Source of the DNA: Gillisia mitskevichiae
Lineage (GTDB): Bacteria > Bacteroidota > Bacteroidia > Flavobacteriales > Flavobacteriaceae
Assembly (NCBI RefSeq): GCF_003634585.1
Contig: NZ_RBLG01000002.1
Span: forward strand, 496,001 to 560,000
Direction: 5' to 3'
Length of the DNA: 64,000 nucleotides
A program made the position numbers and the translations under genes. Of the stretch, positions 1 through 7,403 are shown piece after piece. Numbering within the stretch: position 1 is the first letter of the stretch; every line of letters starts with the position of its first letter. The notes under the pieces were generated by a model. The model did not search any database, was not told where the DNA came from, and was given only the letters and a program-made list of their open reading frames with translations.

Positions 1-86
1 ATTTTGAAAGTTGTAAATATAGAAAAATGTGAAAGGAAATTTTAATAATTCCGTAATGAAGTTGGGATTCTATAAAAGTAAAAGAC

Positions 87-111
87 CCTTAAAGTAATTA
101 CACTTTAAAGG
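87..111 (-). terminator. possible terminator after the MBL-rhodanese gene
   Basis: An imperfect hairpin (CCTTAAAGT paired with ACTTTAAAGG, one bulged base) lies 65 bp beyond the stop of the reverse-strand gene that ends at 176. On the reverse strand a T-rich stretch follows it. The stem is AT-rich and the call is weak. Nothing else is visible in bases 1-175. Confidence 0.35.
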
Positions 112-175
112 CCTTAAAACTTTCTAATTGGGGTAGAAAACGTTTAGAAAAGAGAAATCTTTTCTATTTAAATTT

Positions 176-1510
176 TTAGTTGAATTCGTTTATAGCTTCA
201 CTTAGATCATATACTTTAGTATTCTTGAACTTGTTCTCTAGGATACTACTTCCAGCTGCAGAACGATATCCTCCTGCACAATGAACCACAATTGGTTTAT
301 CTGTTGGAATGCCATCTAAGTTATCTCTTAGTTCATTTAAAGGTGAACCAATTGCTTTATCGAAGATCTTACCTTCAGCAATTTCCCCTTCATTTCTAAT
401 ATCTACAATGGTATAATTATCTAGATTGTTTTTGAAATCTTTTAGATCTAACTCATCTGAAGAGTTTGAAACCTCCTTAGATAAAGTCACAAATGCCATC
501 ACTTGCTTTTCATATCCAATTTTAACTACTCTACTTAAAATTTCATCTATATCATCTACACTATCTACTACTATATAAAAGGCTTCATTAGGTTCTATTA
601 TTGCTCCTAACCAAGTCTCGAATTTTTGAGTTGGTGTACTAGCCATGATGTTAATGCTATTAAAAAGGTGTGCTTTTTTGAAGCTTTCCTGCTCTCTAAC
701 ATCTACTTTAATAATGCTGGAATCCAGTTCATTCACATTCAACCTAAGATCTATACCCTTAGACTTATTTACATTGTCTGCACCTTTTTTATTGATGTCT
801 ACATTAAAACCAAAATAAGATGGTATAAATGGTTGATCTTTTAATATTTCAGCTAAAAATTCTTCTTCTGTTTGCTTTTGAAATGCCCAGTTTCCTCTGC
901 GTTCGTTCCCTAAAGTACTAGAAGAATCGCTACTCATATTCTTTCCACATAAAGATCCTGCACCATGGGCTGGATAAACAATCGCATCGTCTGGAAGATC
1001 ATTGAACTTGTTCTGGATAGAATCGTACATATCTTTAGCAAGTTCTACTCTTTTTGCGGTCATGTTTCCAACCGATTCACGTAGATCTGGTCTTCCCACA
1101 TCTCCAATAAATAAAGTGTCTCCCGTAAACAAAACTGTTTCTTTTCCTTCTTCAGCAACTATAGTAATACTATCTGGAGAATGTCCTGGAGTATTAATAG
1201 CTTTAAATGCAACATCTCCCATCTTTAATGAATCTCCATTATCGAAGGACTTATGCTTATAATCTGCGCCCAATAGTTTACTCACATAAATATCGGCTCC
1301 AGTTTCTTCACTAATCTGTAAATGACTACTTACAAAATCTGCATGAGGATGGGTTTCAAAAACCGCAACGATCTCTGCATTTTCTTGTTCAGCATATTTA
1401 TAATAAGGCATTGGATCTCTACTAGGATCTACTAAGGCCATTTTACCGTTACTTACAATTGCGTAGGAATAATGTGCCAATGGGGCATCGTTAAATTGTT
1501 TTACTTTCAT
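176..1510 (-). CDS. CstB-like persulfide dioxygenase / rhodanese fusion (MBL fold)
   Basis: An N-terminal metallo-beta-lactamase domain (about residues 1-240) carries the metal motif THPHAD (H54, H56, D58), GHSPDS, FTGDTLFIGD and a later YPAHG histidine. Two rhodanese-type domains follow. The middle one has no obvious active-site loop cysteine; the C-terminal one has HCAGGYRS with C411. Length (444 aa) and order (dioxygenase, pseudo-rhodanese, active rhodanese) match staphylococcal CstB, which oxidises low-molecular-weight persulfides and releases thiosulfate. The protein is cytoplasmic, with no signal peptide. It lies 18 bp behind the sterol-desaturase-family gene and probably shares its Crp-type promoter. 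The domain call is secure; the exact substrate is inferred from the family and from sulfur-related neighbours. Confidence 0.88.
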   Translation of the reverse strand: MKVKQFNDAPLAHYSYAIVSNGKMALVDPSRDPMPYYKYAEQENAEIVAVFETHPHADFVSSHLQISEETGADIYVSKLLGADYKHKSFDNGDSLKMGDVAFKAINTPGHSPDSITIVAEEGKETVLFTGDTLFIGDVGRPDLRESVGNMTAKRVELAKDMYDSIQNKFNDLPDDAIVYPAHGAGSLCGKNMSSDSSSTLGNERRGNWAFQKQTEEEFLAEILKDQPFIPSYFGFNVDINKKGADNVNKSKGIDLRLNVNELDSSIIKVDVREQESFKKAHLFNSINIMASTPTQKFETWLGAIIEPNEAFYIVVDSVDDIDEILSRVVKIGYEKQVMAFVTLSKEVSNSSDELDLKDFKNNLDNYTIVDIRNEGEIAEGKIFDKAIGSPLNELRDNLDGIPTDKPIVVHCAGGYRSAAGSSILENKFKNTKVYDLSEAINEFN

Positions 1511-1528
1511 CTTCTACGTTTTTTGTTA

Positions 1529-2422
1529 TTATTTTTTTTGAGTTGATTTATTTTTATTTAAAAAGGGAAACATAATTTGGCTCCCAAAATTATCCGGAAA
1601 ATCTTCATCTCCTTCAAATCCTAATTCTATATCTTTTCCATTCTTCGGAACATATGCTGAACCAAATAAATAGTCCCAGATACTTAATGATAACCCGAAG
1701 TTCATACCATAAGGATGCGCTTCTGGCAATTCTTTACTATGGTGCCAAATATGCATTTTTGGGTTGTTTAGTATGTATCCTAAAAAACCATAGTTCCATC
1801 CTACATTGGCATGATTAAGATGTCCTATAAATACCGAGAACATATAGATCACAAAGAATTCTTGGATCCCAAAACCTATCATGGCCAGAGGTATATACTG
1901 TACTGTTTTATAAATTATGGTTTCCATAAAATGAAACCTGAATTGAGCTGCAAATCCCATTTCCTTTACACTATGATGTATCTTATGGAACTCCCATAAT
2001 TGCGGAATTCTATGCAACTGCCTATGTACATTCCACTGAATAAAATCGGCTACCACAAACATTATTAGTAATTGAACACCAACAGACAAATTTTGAACAT
2101 TGATAGCCACCAAATTCTCTACACCAAATAAACCTAAAAAGTCATTGAATAATTCTACTCCTACATTAGATATTGCATTGTATCCAATAAGAGAAAAAAG
2201 AAAGAAATTAAAAATAATATAAAATGAATCTAACCAAAAACCTTTTCTAAAAGCTCCTTGTTCTTTTCTCCAAGGAATAAGAACTTCTAAAGTCCAAACC
2301 AATAATGACAATCCAATTAACCAATAGAAATAATTTGTCCATGAGGGATTGGTTATTTCTTGTACCAGATAATTAAAATATCCTGAGAACGATTCTTGTA
2401 TAATTTTTAAATACTTCTCCAA
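1529..2422 (-). CDS. sterol desaturase / fatty acid hydroxylase family membrane protein
   Basis: A multi-pass membrane protein of 297 aa with the histidine clusters of the family: H133 and H137 (NVHRQLHR), HKIHH (146-150), HLNH (201-204) and HIWHH (224-228). These would hold a di-iron centre for O2-dependent hydroxylation or desaturation of a lipid. Hydrophobic segments lie near residues 31-50, 65-82, 113-128 and 170-200. It is the first gene of a two-gene unit with the CstB-like enzyme. A palindromic operator lies about 50 bp upstream of the start. The substrate cannot be read from the sequence, and its place in a sulfur regulon is unexplained. Confidence 0.85.
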   Translation of the reverse strand: MEKYLKIIQESFSGYFNYLVQEITNPSWTNYFYWLIGLSLLVWTLEVLIPWRKEQGAFRKGFWLDSFYIIFNFFLFSLIGYNAISNVGVELFNDFLGLFGVENLVAINVQNLSVGVQLLIMFVVADFIQWNVHRQLHRIPQLWEFHKIHHSVKEMGFAAQFRFHFMETIIYKTVQYIPLAMIGFGIQEFFVIYMFSVFIGHLNHANVGWNYGFLGYILNNPKMHIWHHSKELPEAHPYGMNFGLSLSIWDYLFGSAYVPKNGKDIELGFEGDEDFPDNFGSQIMFPFLNKNKSTQKK

Positions 2423-2442
2423 CTTATTTCAAGTTTACTTCG

Positions 2443-2486
2443 CAAAAATAAACATTTGCATGCTTTAAGGAAGTAACATATGTTAC
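2443..2486 (-). promoter_or_regulatory. promoter with Crp/Fnr-type operator for the desaturase/CstB-like unit
   Basis: The perfect palindrome GTAACATATGTTAC (2473-2486) lies upstream of a reverse-strand TATTTTTG box (2443-2450) that fits the Bacteroidota -7 consensus TAnnTTTG. The palindrome centre (2479.5) is 36.5 bp from the last base of the box, which puts it near -42, a class II activator position. No -33 TTG is visible, as expected for an activated promoter. The same palindrome and spacing recur upstream of 3337 and of 6537. Binding by the Crp/Fnr protein at 6616-7248 is inferred. Confidence 0.7.
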
Positions 2487-2559
2487 ACATCTCATACTCA
2501 AGCTTAGATTAGGGAAATTAAAGCTCATTGTAGTTCTTTTTAATTAGTTTTAGAAAAGT

Positions 2560-3255
2560 CTATTCGTAAAACTCGGCTACCTCATCAAGCTTTTTTCTTT
2601 GAATATCTGGAACATAAGCCGGCTCTTTAGCATAACCTATGGGTAATAATAAATAAGGTCTCTCATTAGAGGGGCGTTCCAATACTTTAGTGAGAAAATT
2701 CATTGGGCTTGGAGTGTGGGTTAAAGTCACCAAACCAGCATTATGAATGGCACTTATCAACATCCCGCATGCTATTCCCACAGATTCATTAACATAATAA
2801 TTATTATGCTTGGATCCCTTTTCATCTAATTCATATACTTTTTTAAATATAACGATTAACCATGGGGCTTCCTCTAAAAATGGCTTTTCCATAGTGGTTC
2901 CCAAAGGTGCCAGATCTCTAAGCCAACTTTCGCTCATCCGTCCAGAGTAGTTCTCCTCCTCCTCTACCTCCGCAGCTTCTCTAATCTTCGATTTTAATAC
3001 TGAATTTGAGATGGCACAAAAAATCCAGGGCTGTTTGTGTGCTCCAGAAGGAGCAGTAGATGCTGCTTTAATAATGTTTTCTATCACTTCCTTAGGCACT
3101 TCTTTTTCAGAAAAGTCCCTTACAGAGCGTCGTTTATCTAACCATTTCAAAAACTCCTGACTCTTCTCTATCATTTTATCTTTAGAAAGAGATTCTGTTT
3201 TGTGTAAAGTATGTCTGTAACCGCTAATTATTATTTTATTTTCTTCCTTATTCAT
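2560..3255 (-). CDS. iodotyrosine deiodinase-like nitroreductase-fold flavoprotein
   Basis: A 231-aa nitroreductase-fold protein. FMN-binding features are RRSVRDF (42-48) and PSGAHKQPW (69-77). The insertion that closes over the substrate carries E99, Y103 and K124. Their spacing (E+4=Y, Y+21=K) is the same as Glu157/Tyr161/Lys182 of mammalian iodotyrosine deiodinase, whose triad clamps the halotyrosine zwitterion. Reductive dehalogenation of halotyrosines is therefore the best guess, ahead of a generic nitroreductase. There is no membrane anchor, as in bacterial homologs. It sits on the reverse strand, divergent from the gene at 3337. The palindrome at 3284-3297 is between them but is spaced for the forward promoter. 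Confidence 0.8.
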   Translation of the reverse strand: MNKEENKIIISGYRHTLHKTESLSKDKMIEKSQEFLKWLDKRRSVRDFSEKEVPKEVIENIIKAASTAPSGAHKQPWIFCAISNSVLKSKIREAAEVEEEENYSGRMSESWLRDLAPLGTTMEKPFLEEAPWLIVIFKKVYELDEKGSKHNNYYVNESVGIACGMLISAIHNAGLVTLTHTPSPMNFLTKVLERPSNERPYLLLPIGYAKEPAYVPDIQRKKLDEVAEFYE

Positions 3256-3283
3256 TTAAACTGATCGGTTATTTAAGAGTTGT

Positions 3284-3327
3284 GTAACAAAGGTCACATA
3301 TATTTTTGTACTGCTCCCATATATTTG
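3284..3327 (+). promoter_or_regulatory. promoter with Crp/Fnr-type operator for the DoxX/DsrE unit
   Basis: GTAACAAAGGTCAC (3284-3297) is one mismatch from the perfect palindrome. The forward-strand box TATATTTG (3320-3327) ends 36.5 bp from its centre, exactly the spacing at the other two sites. A second forward box, TATTTTTG (3301-3308) with TTG at 3280-3282 and an 18-bp spacer, would be a constitutive-type promoter overlapped by the operator. The operator could thus switch between two start points. A start from the second box would fall only a few bases before the ATG at 3337. Confidence 0.6.
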
Positions 3328-3336
3328 CTGATCTAA

Positions 3337-3687
3337 ATGGGATATACAAATTACATAGGCTGCTTTCTGCTAATAATCTTTATAGCAAAACTAATTTCTG
3401 TAGATGCTAAAATTATAGAATTTACTTTTGAAAATGATTTTATATCTCATGTAAATCCAAATTGTAAGAAATCTCAATTTAACGACTCAAATTCAACTTC
3501 TAATCTTTCTTTAGAAAATCAACAGCCTATTCATCTTTTAAATTATTTATGCTCTGCTCCTTATAACTTAGAGCTATTTACTTGGGAAGATCTAATTATC
3601 TTAGATTATCAGCAAAGTATAAGTTATAGAGTAATATCATTTTCTTCCAATTATCCTAAAAAGCTTTATCCACCACCAAAAGTTTAA
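3337..3687 (+). CDS. small exported or membrane-anchored protein, PPP tail
   Basis: A 116-aa protein with an N-terminal hydrophobic segment (about residues 8-22), then a polar stretch with two cysteines (in NPNCKK and NYLCSAP), ending in LYPPPKV. The plan (short hydrophobic start, Cys, terminal prolines) resembles the small Bacteroidota proteins called HYC_CC_PP, often found beside transport genes. I cannot give it a function. It precedes the DoxX and DsrE genes by 77 bp and is probably the first gene of that unit. No other in-frame ATG lies in its first 100 codons, so the start is taken at 3337 even though the predicted transcript start is only a few bases upstream. Confidence 0.55.
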   Translation: MGYTNYIGCFLLIIFIAKLISVDAKIIEFTFENDFISHVNPNCKKSQFNDSNSTSNLSLENQQPIHLLNYLCSAPYNLELFTWEDLIILDYQQSISYRVISFSSNYPKKLYPPPKV

Positions 3688-3764
3688 TTCATCTTTTTTA
3701 TAACATTTTTTTTACTCATTAGCACCTTTGGTCTTTTGAGGAACTCAATTAATTATAATTAAAT

Positions 3765-4175
3765 ATGAAAACAGAAATTTTGGTTAGCAAAAACTCTTTA
3801 ATTTTATTTAGAGTGATGTTAAGCGGTATTTTTTTGGTAGCAAGTTTTAGCCATTTATTAAACTTACAAAAAACGCTACTACGTATAGAGCAGGCAAGAT
3901 TCAAAGGAATTGCTCATTTTTTTGGAGAACCAAAAATAATGGTCATTGCTTCTGGAATTGTTATGTTGATAGCTGGTTTTAGTCTTCTTATAGGATATAA
4001 AACAAAATGGGCGGCTATTTTACTTTGCGCTGTACTTATCCCTATTACACTTACAATCCAGGTAGGACAAATAACTACTCTTGGACCTTTATTCAAGAAC
4101 ATAGCCATTTTAGGAGGGCTCCTGTTTTTTATTTTAAATGATTTTAACTACAACATTAAAACAAACAATTTATGA
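3765..4175 (+). CDS. DoxX-family integral membrane protein
   Basis: A 136-aa protein with four hydrophobic segments (about residues 12-30, 58-76, 82-98, 108-124), the size and layout of DoxX proteins. Some DoxX proteins are subunits of thiosulfate:quinone oxidoreductase and others are linked to thiol or oxidative stress, so a role in sulfur redox at the membrane fits the context. The stop overlaps the ATG of the DsrE-like gene by 4 bp (ATGA), so the two are translationally coupled. Confidence 0.75.
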   Translation: MKTEILVSKNSLILFRVMLSGIFLVASFSHLLNLQKTLLRIEQARFKGIAHFFGEPKIMVIASGIVMLIAGFSLLIGYKTKWAAILLCAVLIPITLTIQVGQITTLGPLFKNIAILGGLLFFILNDFNYNIKTNNL

Positions 4176-4588
4176 AAACTATAATCTTAAGTATTTTCAC
4201 TGTAATCATTTCATTATTTAGCCTGCAAGCGAATGCACAAGACAGGCTAAGCAAAAACAATTATGTAGTTCTTACCAGTAAGATCCCACAACTAAAACCA
4301 ATTTTATTAACCGCAGATGCTCTTGAGCAGGAAGATGGAAATAACTATGGAGATTTCCAAATCATCATTTGTGGAAAGACTGTAGAAGATCTTAAAAACA
4401 AAGATCTAATGCATGATTTTATACATAAGGCTGAAGCACAAAAAGTAAAAATCGTGGTGTGCGGATTTTCATTGAAGAAATTCAAAATAGATGAAAATGA
4501 AATTCCGGAAGAATTAGAAGTTGTACCAAATGGTATTTTATATGATTTTCAACTTCAGAAAAAAGGATATAGGAGCTTGGCTTTATAA
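4172..4588 (+). CDS. secreted DsrE/DsrF-like protein
   Basis: A 138-aa protein with a signal peptide (about residues 1-22, cleavage after NAQ) and a compact alpha/beta domain like DsrE, with the segment FQIIICGKTVEDL and then KIVVCGFSLKKF. Cysteines in IICGK and VVCGF are candidates for carrying sulfane sulfur. DsrE proteins take part in sulfur transfer, and the periplasmic location pairs with DoxX in the membrane. It is coupled to DoxX by a 4-bp overlap and followed by a strong terminator. Confidence 0.7.
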   Translation: MKTIILSIFTVIISLFSLQANAQDRLSKNNYVVLTSKIPQLKPILLTADALEQEDGNNYGDFQIIICGKTVEDLKNKDLMHDFIHKAEAQKVKIVVCGFSLKKFKIDENEIPEELEVVPNGILYDFQLQKKGYRSLAL

Positions 4589-4601
4589 GGCTTATAAAGT
4601 A

Positions 4602-4635
4602 AAACCCCTCTTTATTTTAGTATAAGGAGGGGTTT
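4602..4635 (+). terminator. intrinsic terminator after the DoxX/DsrE unit
   Basis: A perfect 9-bp stem, AAACCCCTC with GAGGGGTTT, spans a 16-nt AT-rich loop 13 bp after the DsrE stop. It can also serve the reverse-strand methyltransferase gene that ends at 4713. Confidence 0.75.
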
Positions 4636-4712
4636 AATAATTATAATTGGTAAGTCATTTAAGTATAAGATAATATCCAAGTTTCTACAGATATTAGATT
4701 TATTACCTCTAT

Positions 4713-5336
4713 TTATTTTTTCTGAAACTTACAAAAAGTAAAGTTCTGTAAACTTCCTGAAGGAGTTGGGTGATCTATGTTTTTGCCTTCAATAAACGTG
4801 AAAGTATTTGGAATAACTGCCTTAAGTTGTTCTATAGAATACTGCTTAATCTCTATACCGCTACATTTTGTAGGCCCGTTTTCAGAAAAAGTCCCAAGAA
4901 TTAAAAATCCGTTTGGTTTTATTGCTTGTTGCATGGTATCCAAGTATTTACGAATATCCTCTTCTGAAGTCAAAAAATGAAATGCAGCACGATCATGCCA
5001 GAGGTCATAAGAAATAGAGGGCTTAAAAGTTGTAATATCAGACACTATCCAGGTAACATCATCGGCTTTTTGTCCTAATCTCTCTTTAGCTCTATTAATA
5101 GCATTTTCAGAAATATCCAACACATTCACATTGGTATATCCTAGAGAAAGCAAGTTATCTGCCAAGAAACTGTCTCCACCACCTATATCAATAATTTGAG
5201 AATCTTTTGCTAACTGAGTGGCGTTGATCGAATTTAAGGAAGTTACAGGCACGGGCTGATACCAGCTTACTTCCTGTAACTTTTTGGTATTATAAATAGT
5301 TTCCCAGTGCTTCTTTTTAGATTCAACGTGATCCAT
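4713..5336 (-). CDS. class I SAM-dependent methyltransferase
   Basis: A 207-aa Rossmann-fold methyltransferase. The SAM-binding motif IIDIGGGDS is near residues 64-72, followed by NVNVLDIS (motif II) and DLWHDRAAFHFL (motif IV region). Its size resembles small thiol/thiopurine or TehB-type methyltransferases. It is the last gene of the TauE-rhodanese-methyltransferase unit, 9 bp after the rhodanese gene. The acceptor is unknown. A sulfur compound such as sulfide or a thiol is a reasonable inference from context only. Confidence 0.8.
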   Translation of the reverse strand: MDHVESKKKHWETIYNTKKLQEVSWYQPVPVTSLNSINATQLAKDSQIIDIGGGDSFLADNLLSLGYTNVNVLDISENAINRAKERLGQKADDVTWIVSDITTFKPSISYDLWHDRAAFHFLTSEEDIRKYLDTMQQAIKPNGFLILGTFSENGPTKCSGIEIKQYSIEQLKAVIPNTFTFIEGKNIDHPTPSGSLQNFTFCKFQKK

Positions 5337-5345
5337 ATTTATAAT

Positions 5346-5726
5346 TTATTTTGAAGAATTCTTCCAACCTGCATACCCACCTTTTAAGTCGTATATCTTA
5401 GTAAATCCCAGTGCAGCCAATTTTTTTGAAGCTTTCCCACTTCTATTACCACTTTGACAATACACATATATTGGTTGTTCTTTATCATACTCTGTAAAAC
5501 AAGTGATGAACTGAGGATCGAAAAAATCGATATTTACCGAATTCTTAATATTTCCAGCATTATACTCATTTTCTGTTCTAACGTCTACCAAAGCAACTTT
5601 ACCTTCAGAAATTTCTTCTTTAAACTCTGTTGCATCTAAAACCGTGATCTCTTTTATACTTTGAGCTTTCAAACCAAAAATAGAAGCAAATAATCCCATA
5701 ATAATAACTAATTTTAATTTTGACAT
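5346..5726 (-). CDS. secreted single-domain rhodanese
   Basis: A 126-aa protein with a signal peptide (about residues 1-21, ending GLKAQ) and one rhodanese domain. The active-site loop is YCQSGNRSG with C90, and the domain ends with the usual GGYAGW motif. It would move sulfane sulfur in the periplasm. It lies 10 bp after the TauE gene and 9 bp before the methyltransferase, forming a three-gene unit. Confidence 0.88.
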   Translation of the reverse strand: MSKLKLVIIMGLFASIFGLKAQSIKEITVLDATEFKEEISEGKVALVDVRTENEYNAGNIKNSVNIDFFDPQFITCFTEYDKEQPIYVYCQSGNRSGKASKKLAALGFTKIYDLKGGYAGWKNSSK

Positions 5727-5736
5727 ATCTTAAATT

Positions 5737-6537
5737 TTAAGCGCTTATTTCTTTATATATAATATATACACCCATTACTAATACGAACCAGCCAAAAGCT
5801 TTTTTAAGCTTCTTACCATCTATAAATTTATTTAAATACATACCTATAAATATCCCTATAACAGATAAGCCAGTAAAGATAAGTAAGAACACCCAGTCTA
5901 TCTCCATATTCTGTATATCTCCAATAAAACCTATTAAAGACTTAATGGCTATAATTAAAAGGGAAGTTGCTACAGCCCTTTTCATTGGTAATTTAGCCAA
6001 TAATACCAAAGCTGGAATTATTAAAAACCCTCCTCCAGCACCTACAATACCAGTAAGTAAACCAACTCCTACTCCTTCTAAAATTATTAATGGATAATTG
6101 TAAACTGTTTTTTCTTCAACATCACTTTCTACCCTTTTATTTAAGATCATAGAAATTGAAGACACTACCATTATAATGGCAAAAAAGAGCATAATACCTA
6201 TGTTCTTAGTTACTTCAAATCCTGCAACACTAAATAAAACATCTGGGATGGCTGGCACCAAATACATCCTGGTAGCATAGACCGTAATAAAGGCAGGTGC
6301 TGCAAAAACAAAAGCTGTTCTTAAATCTACCTGTTTTCTCCTAATATTCTTGATTGCTCCAACCAAAGAAGTGGCACCAACAACAAATAAGGAATATGCA
6401 GTTGCCGTGACTGGGTTTACTGCCAATAAATAAACTAAAATCGGTACCGTGAGGATAGAACCTCCTCCACCAATTAAACCTAATACAAGTCCTATTACTA
6501 AAGCGCCTAAGTAACCTAAGATTTCGATAATACCCAT
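5737..6537 (-). CDS. TauE/SafE-family sulfite or organosulfur exporter
   Basis: A 266-aa membrane protein with about eight hydrophobic segments in two similar halves. Each half begins with the family's glycine-rich motif (GLIGGGGSILTVPIL near residue 20 and GIVGAGGGFLIIPAL near residue 160). TauE proteins export sulfite, sulfoacetate or related anions. In the staphylococcal cst operon a TauE is encoded with CstA and CstB, which parallels this cluster. It is the first gene of its unit, with the operator-promoter just upstream. Confidence 0.88.
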   Translation of the reverse strand: MGIIEILGYLGALVIGLVLGLIGGGGSILTVPILVYLLAVNPVTATAYSLFVVGATSLVGAIKNIRRKQVDLRTAFVFAAPAFITVYATRMYLVPAIPDVLFSVAGFEVTKNIGIMLFFAIIMVVSSISMILNKRVESDVEEKTVYNYPLIILEGVGVGLLTGIVGAGGGFLIIPALVLLAKLPMKRAVATSLLIIAIKSLIGFIGDIQNMEIDWVFLLIFTGLSVIGIFIGMYLNKFIDGKKLKKAFGWFVLVMGVYIIYKEISA

Positions 6538-6557
6538 TATTATTTTTTAGAATAGTG

Positions 6558-6601
6558 CAAATGTATTGCGTCTACTTTCCTTATACAGTAACATTGGTTA
6601 C
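6558..6601 (-). promoter_or_regulatory. promoter with Crp/Fnr-type operator for the TauE unit
   Basis: The palindrome GTAACATTGGTTAC (6588-6601; perfect GTAAC/GTTAC half-sites) is centred 36.5 bp upstream of the last base of the reverse-strand box TACATTTG (6558-6565). Spacing and half-sites match the site before 2422. It lies 51 bp upstream of the TauE start and just past the 3' end of the Crp/Fnr gene. Confidence 0.75.
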
Positions 6602-6615
6602 ACACCTAATTCATT

Positions 6616-7248
6616 TTAAAGATCTATTACTTTAATGCTGTTCCTGTTAAGTGCAATAGTTCCTTTTAACTCTAATTTTTTTAATAATCTAGAGATCACT
6701 ACCCTAGATGTGTGCAGATCGTAAGCTATTTGTTGGTGTGTTATTTGTACCAACTCATTTTGATTTATCTTAGCTTTATCTCTAAGATATTTCAATAAGC
6801 GCTCATCCATATTCAAAAATGCGATGGTATCTATAGTATCTAGCATTTCAGAAAGTCTTGTGTGATAACTTTCAAACACAAAATTCATCCAACTTTTATA
6901 TTTCGAGGTCCATTCTTCCATCTTCTCAATAGGAATCATGATTAATTTAGTTGGCAACTCTGCCACAGCACGTATTTCACTTTTGGTGTGTCCTAAGCAG
7001 CATGAAAGCGTCATAGCGCAAGTATCTCCTCGCTCTAAAAAATAAAGCAGCAATTCGTCTCCATCTTGATCTTCGCGCAATATTTTAATAGCCCCACTTA
7101 TCAATAAAGGCATAGAAGTAACGTGATCCCCTATTTCTATTATTCTTTCGTTCTCTTTAAACTCTTTAATAATTCCTACTGTGGAAATTTCTTCTAAAAG
7201 CTCCTCTTCAAAAACAAACGAATAAGCATCAAATACTTCTTGTACCAT
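6616..7248 (-). CDS. Crp/Fnr-family transcription regulator with a Cys cluster
   Basis: A 210-aa regulator with an N-terminal cyclic-nucleotide-binding-like beta barrel (about residues 20-115), a long dimer helix and a C-terminal winged helix with HTH (QIAYDLHTSRVVISRLLKKL, about 168-187). It lacks the N-terminal FNR iron-sulfur cysteines. The barrel instead has C77, C83 and C84 in DTCAMTLSCCLG, near the position of the cAMP pocket, which could react with sulfane sulfur or another oxidant. It lies next to the TauE unit. GTAAC-N4-GTTAC-type palindromes before three nearby units are its likely targets. No copy is seen upstream of its own start. Confidence 0.88.
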   Translation of the reverse strand: MVQEVFDAYSFVFEEELLEEISTVGIIKEFKENERIIEIGDHVTSMPLLISGAIKILREDQDGDELLLYFLERGDTCAMTLSCCLGHTKSEIRAVAELPTKLIMIPIEKMEEWTSKYKSWMNFVFESYHTRLSEMLDTIDTIAFLNMDERLLKYLRDKAKINQNELVQITHQQIAYDLHTSRVVISRLLKKLELKGTIALNRNSIKVIDL

Positions 7249-7352
7249 GTAAATTATTTCTAAAGTTTAAAAATAATATTATTTAATTGATAATTTCAGC
7301 ATAACACTAAGTGAGTATTTTAATTTTTAAAGGATATTATATATAAAAAAAG

Positions 7353-7380
7353 AAAAGGTGATGTTTTACCATCACCTTTT
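7353..7380 (-). terminator. intrinsic terminator after the aldehyde dehydrogenase gene
   Basis: A perfect 11-bp stem, AAAAGGTGATG with CATCACCTTTT, with a 6-nt loop. It is followed by a T-run on the reverse strand, 23 bp beyond the stop of the gene ending at 7404. Confidence 0.85.
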
Positions 7381-7403
7381 TAAAAAATAGTATAAAGAAA
7401 AAT

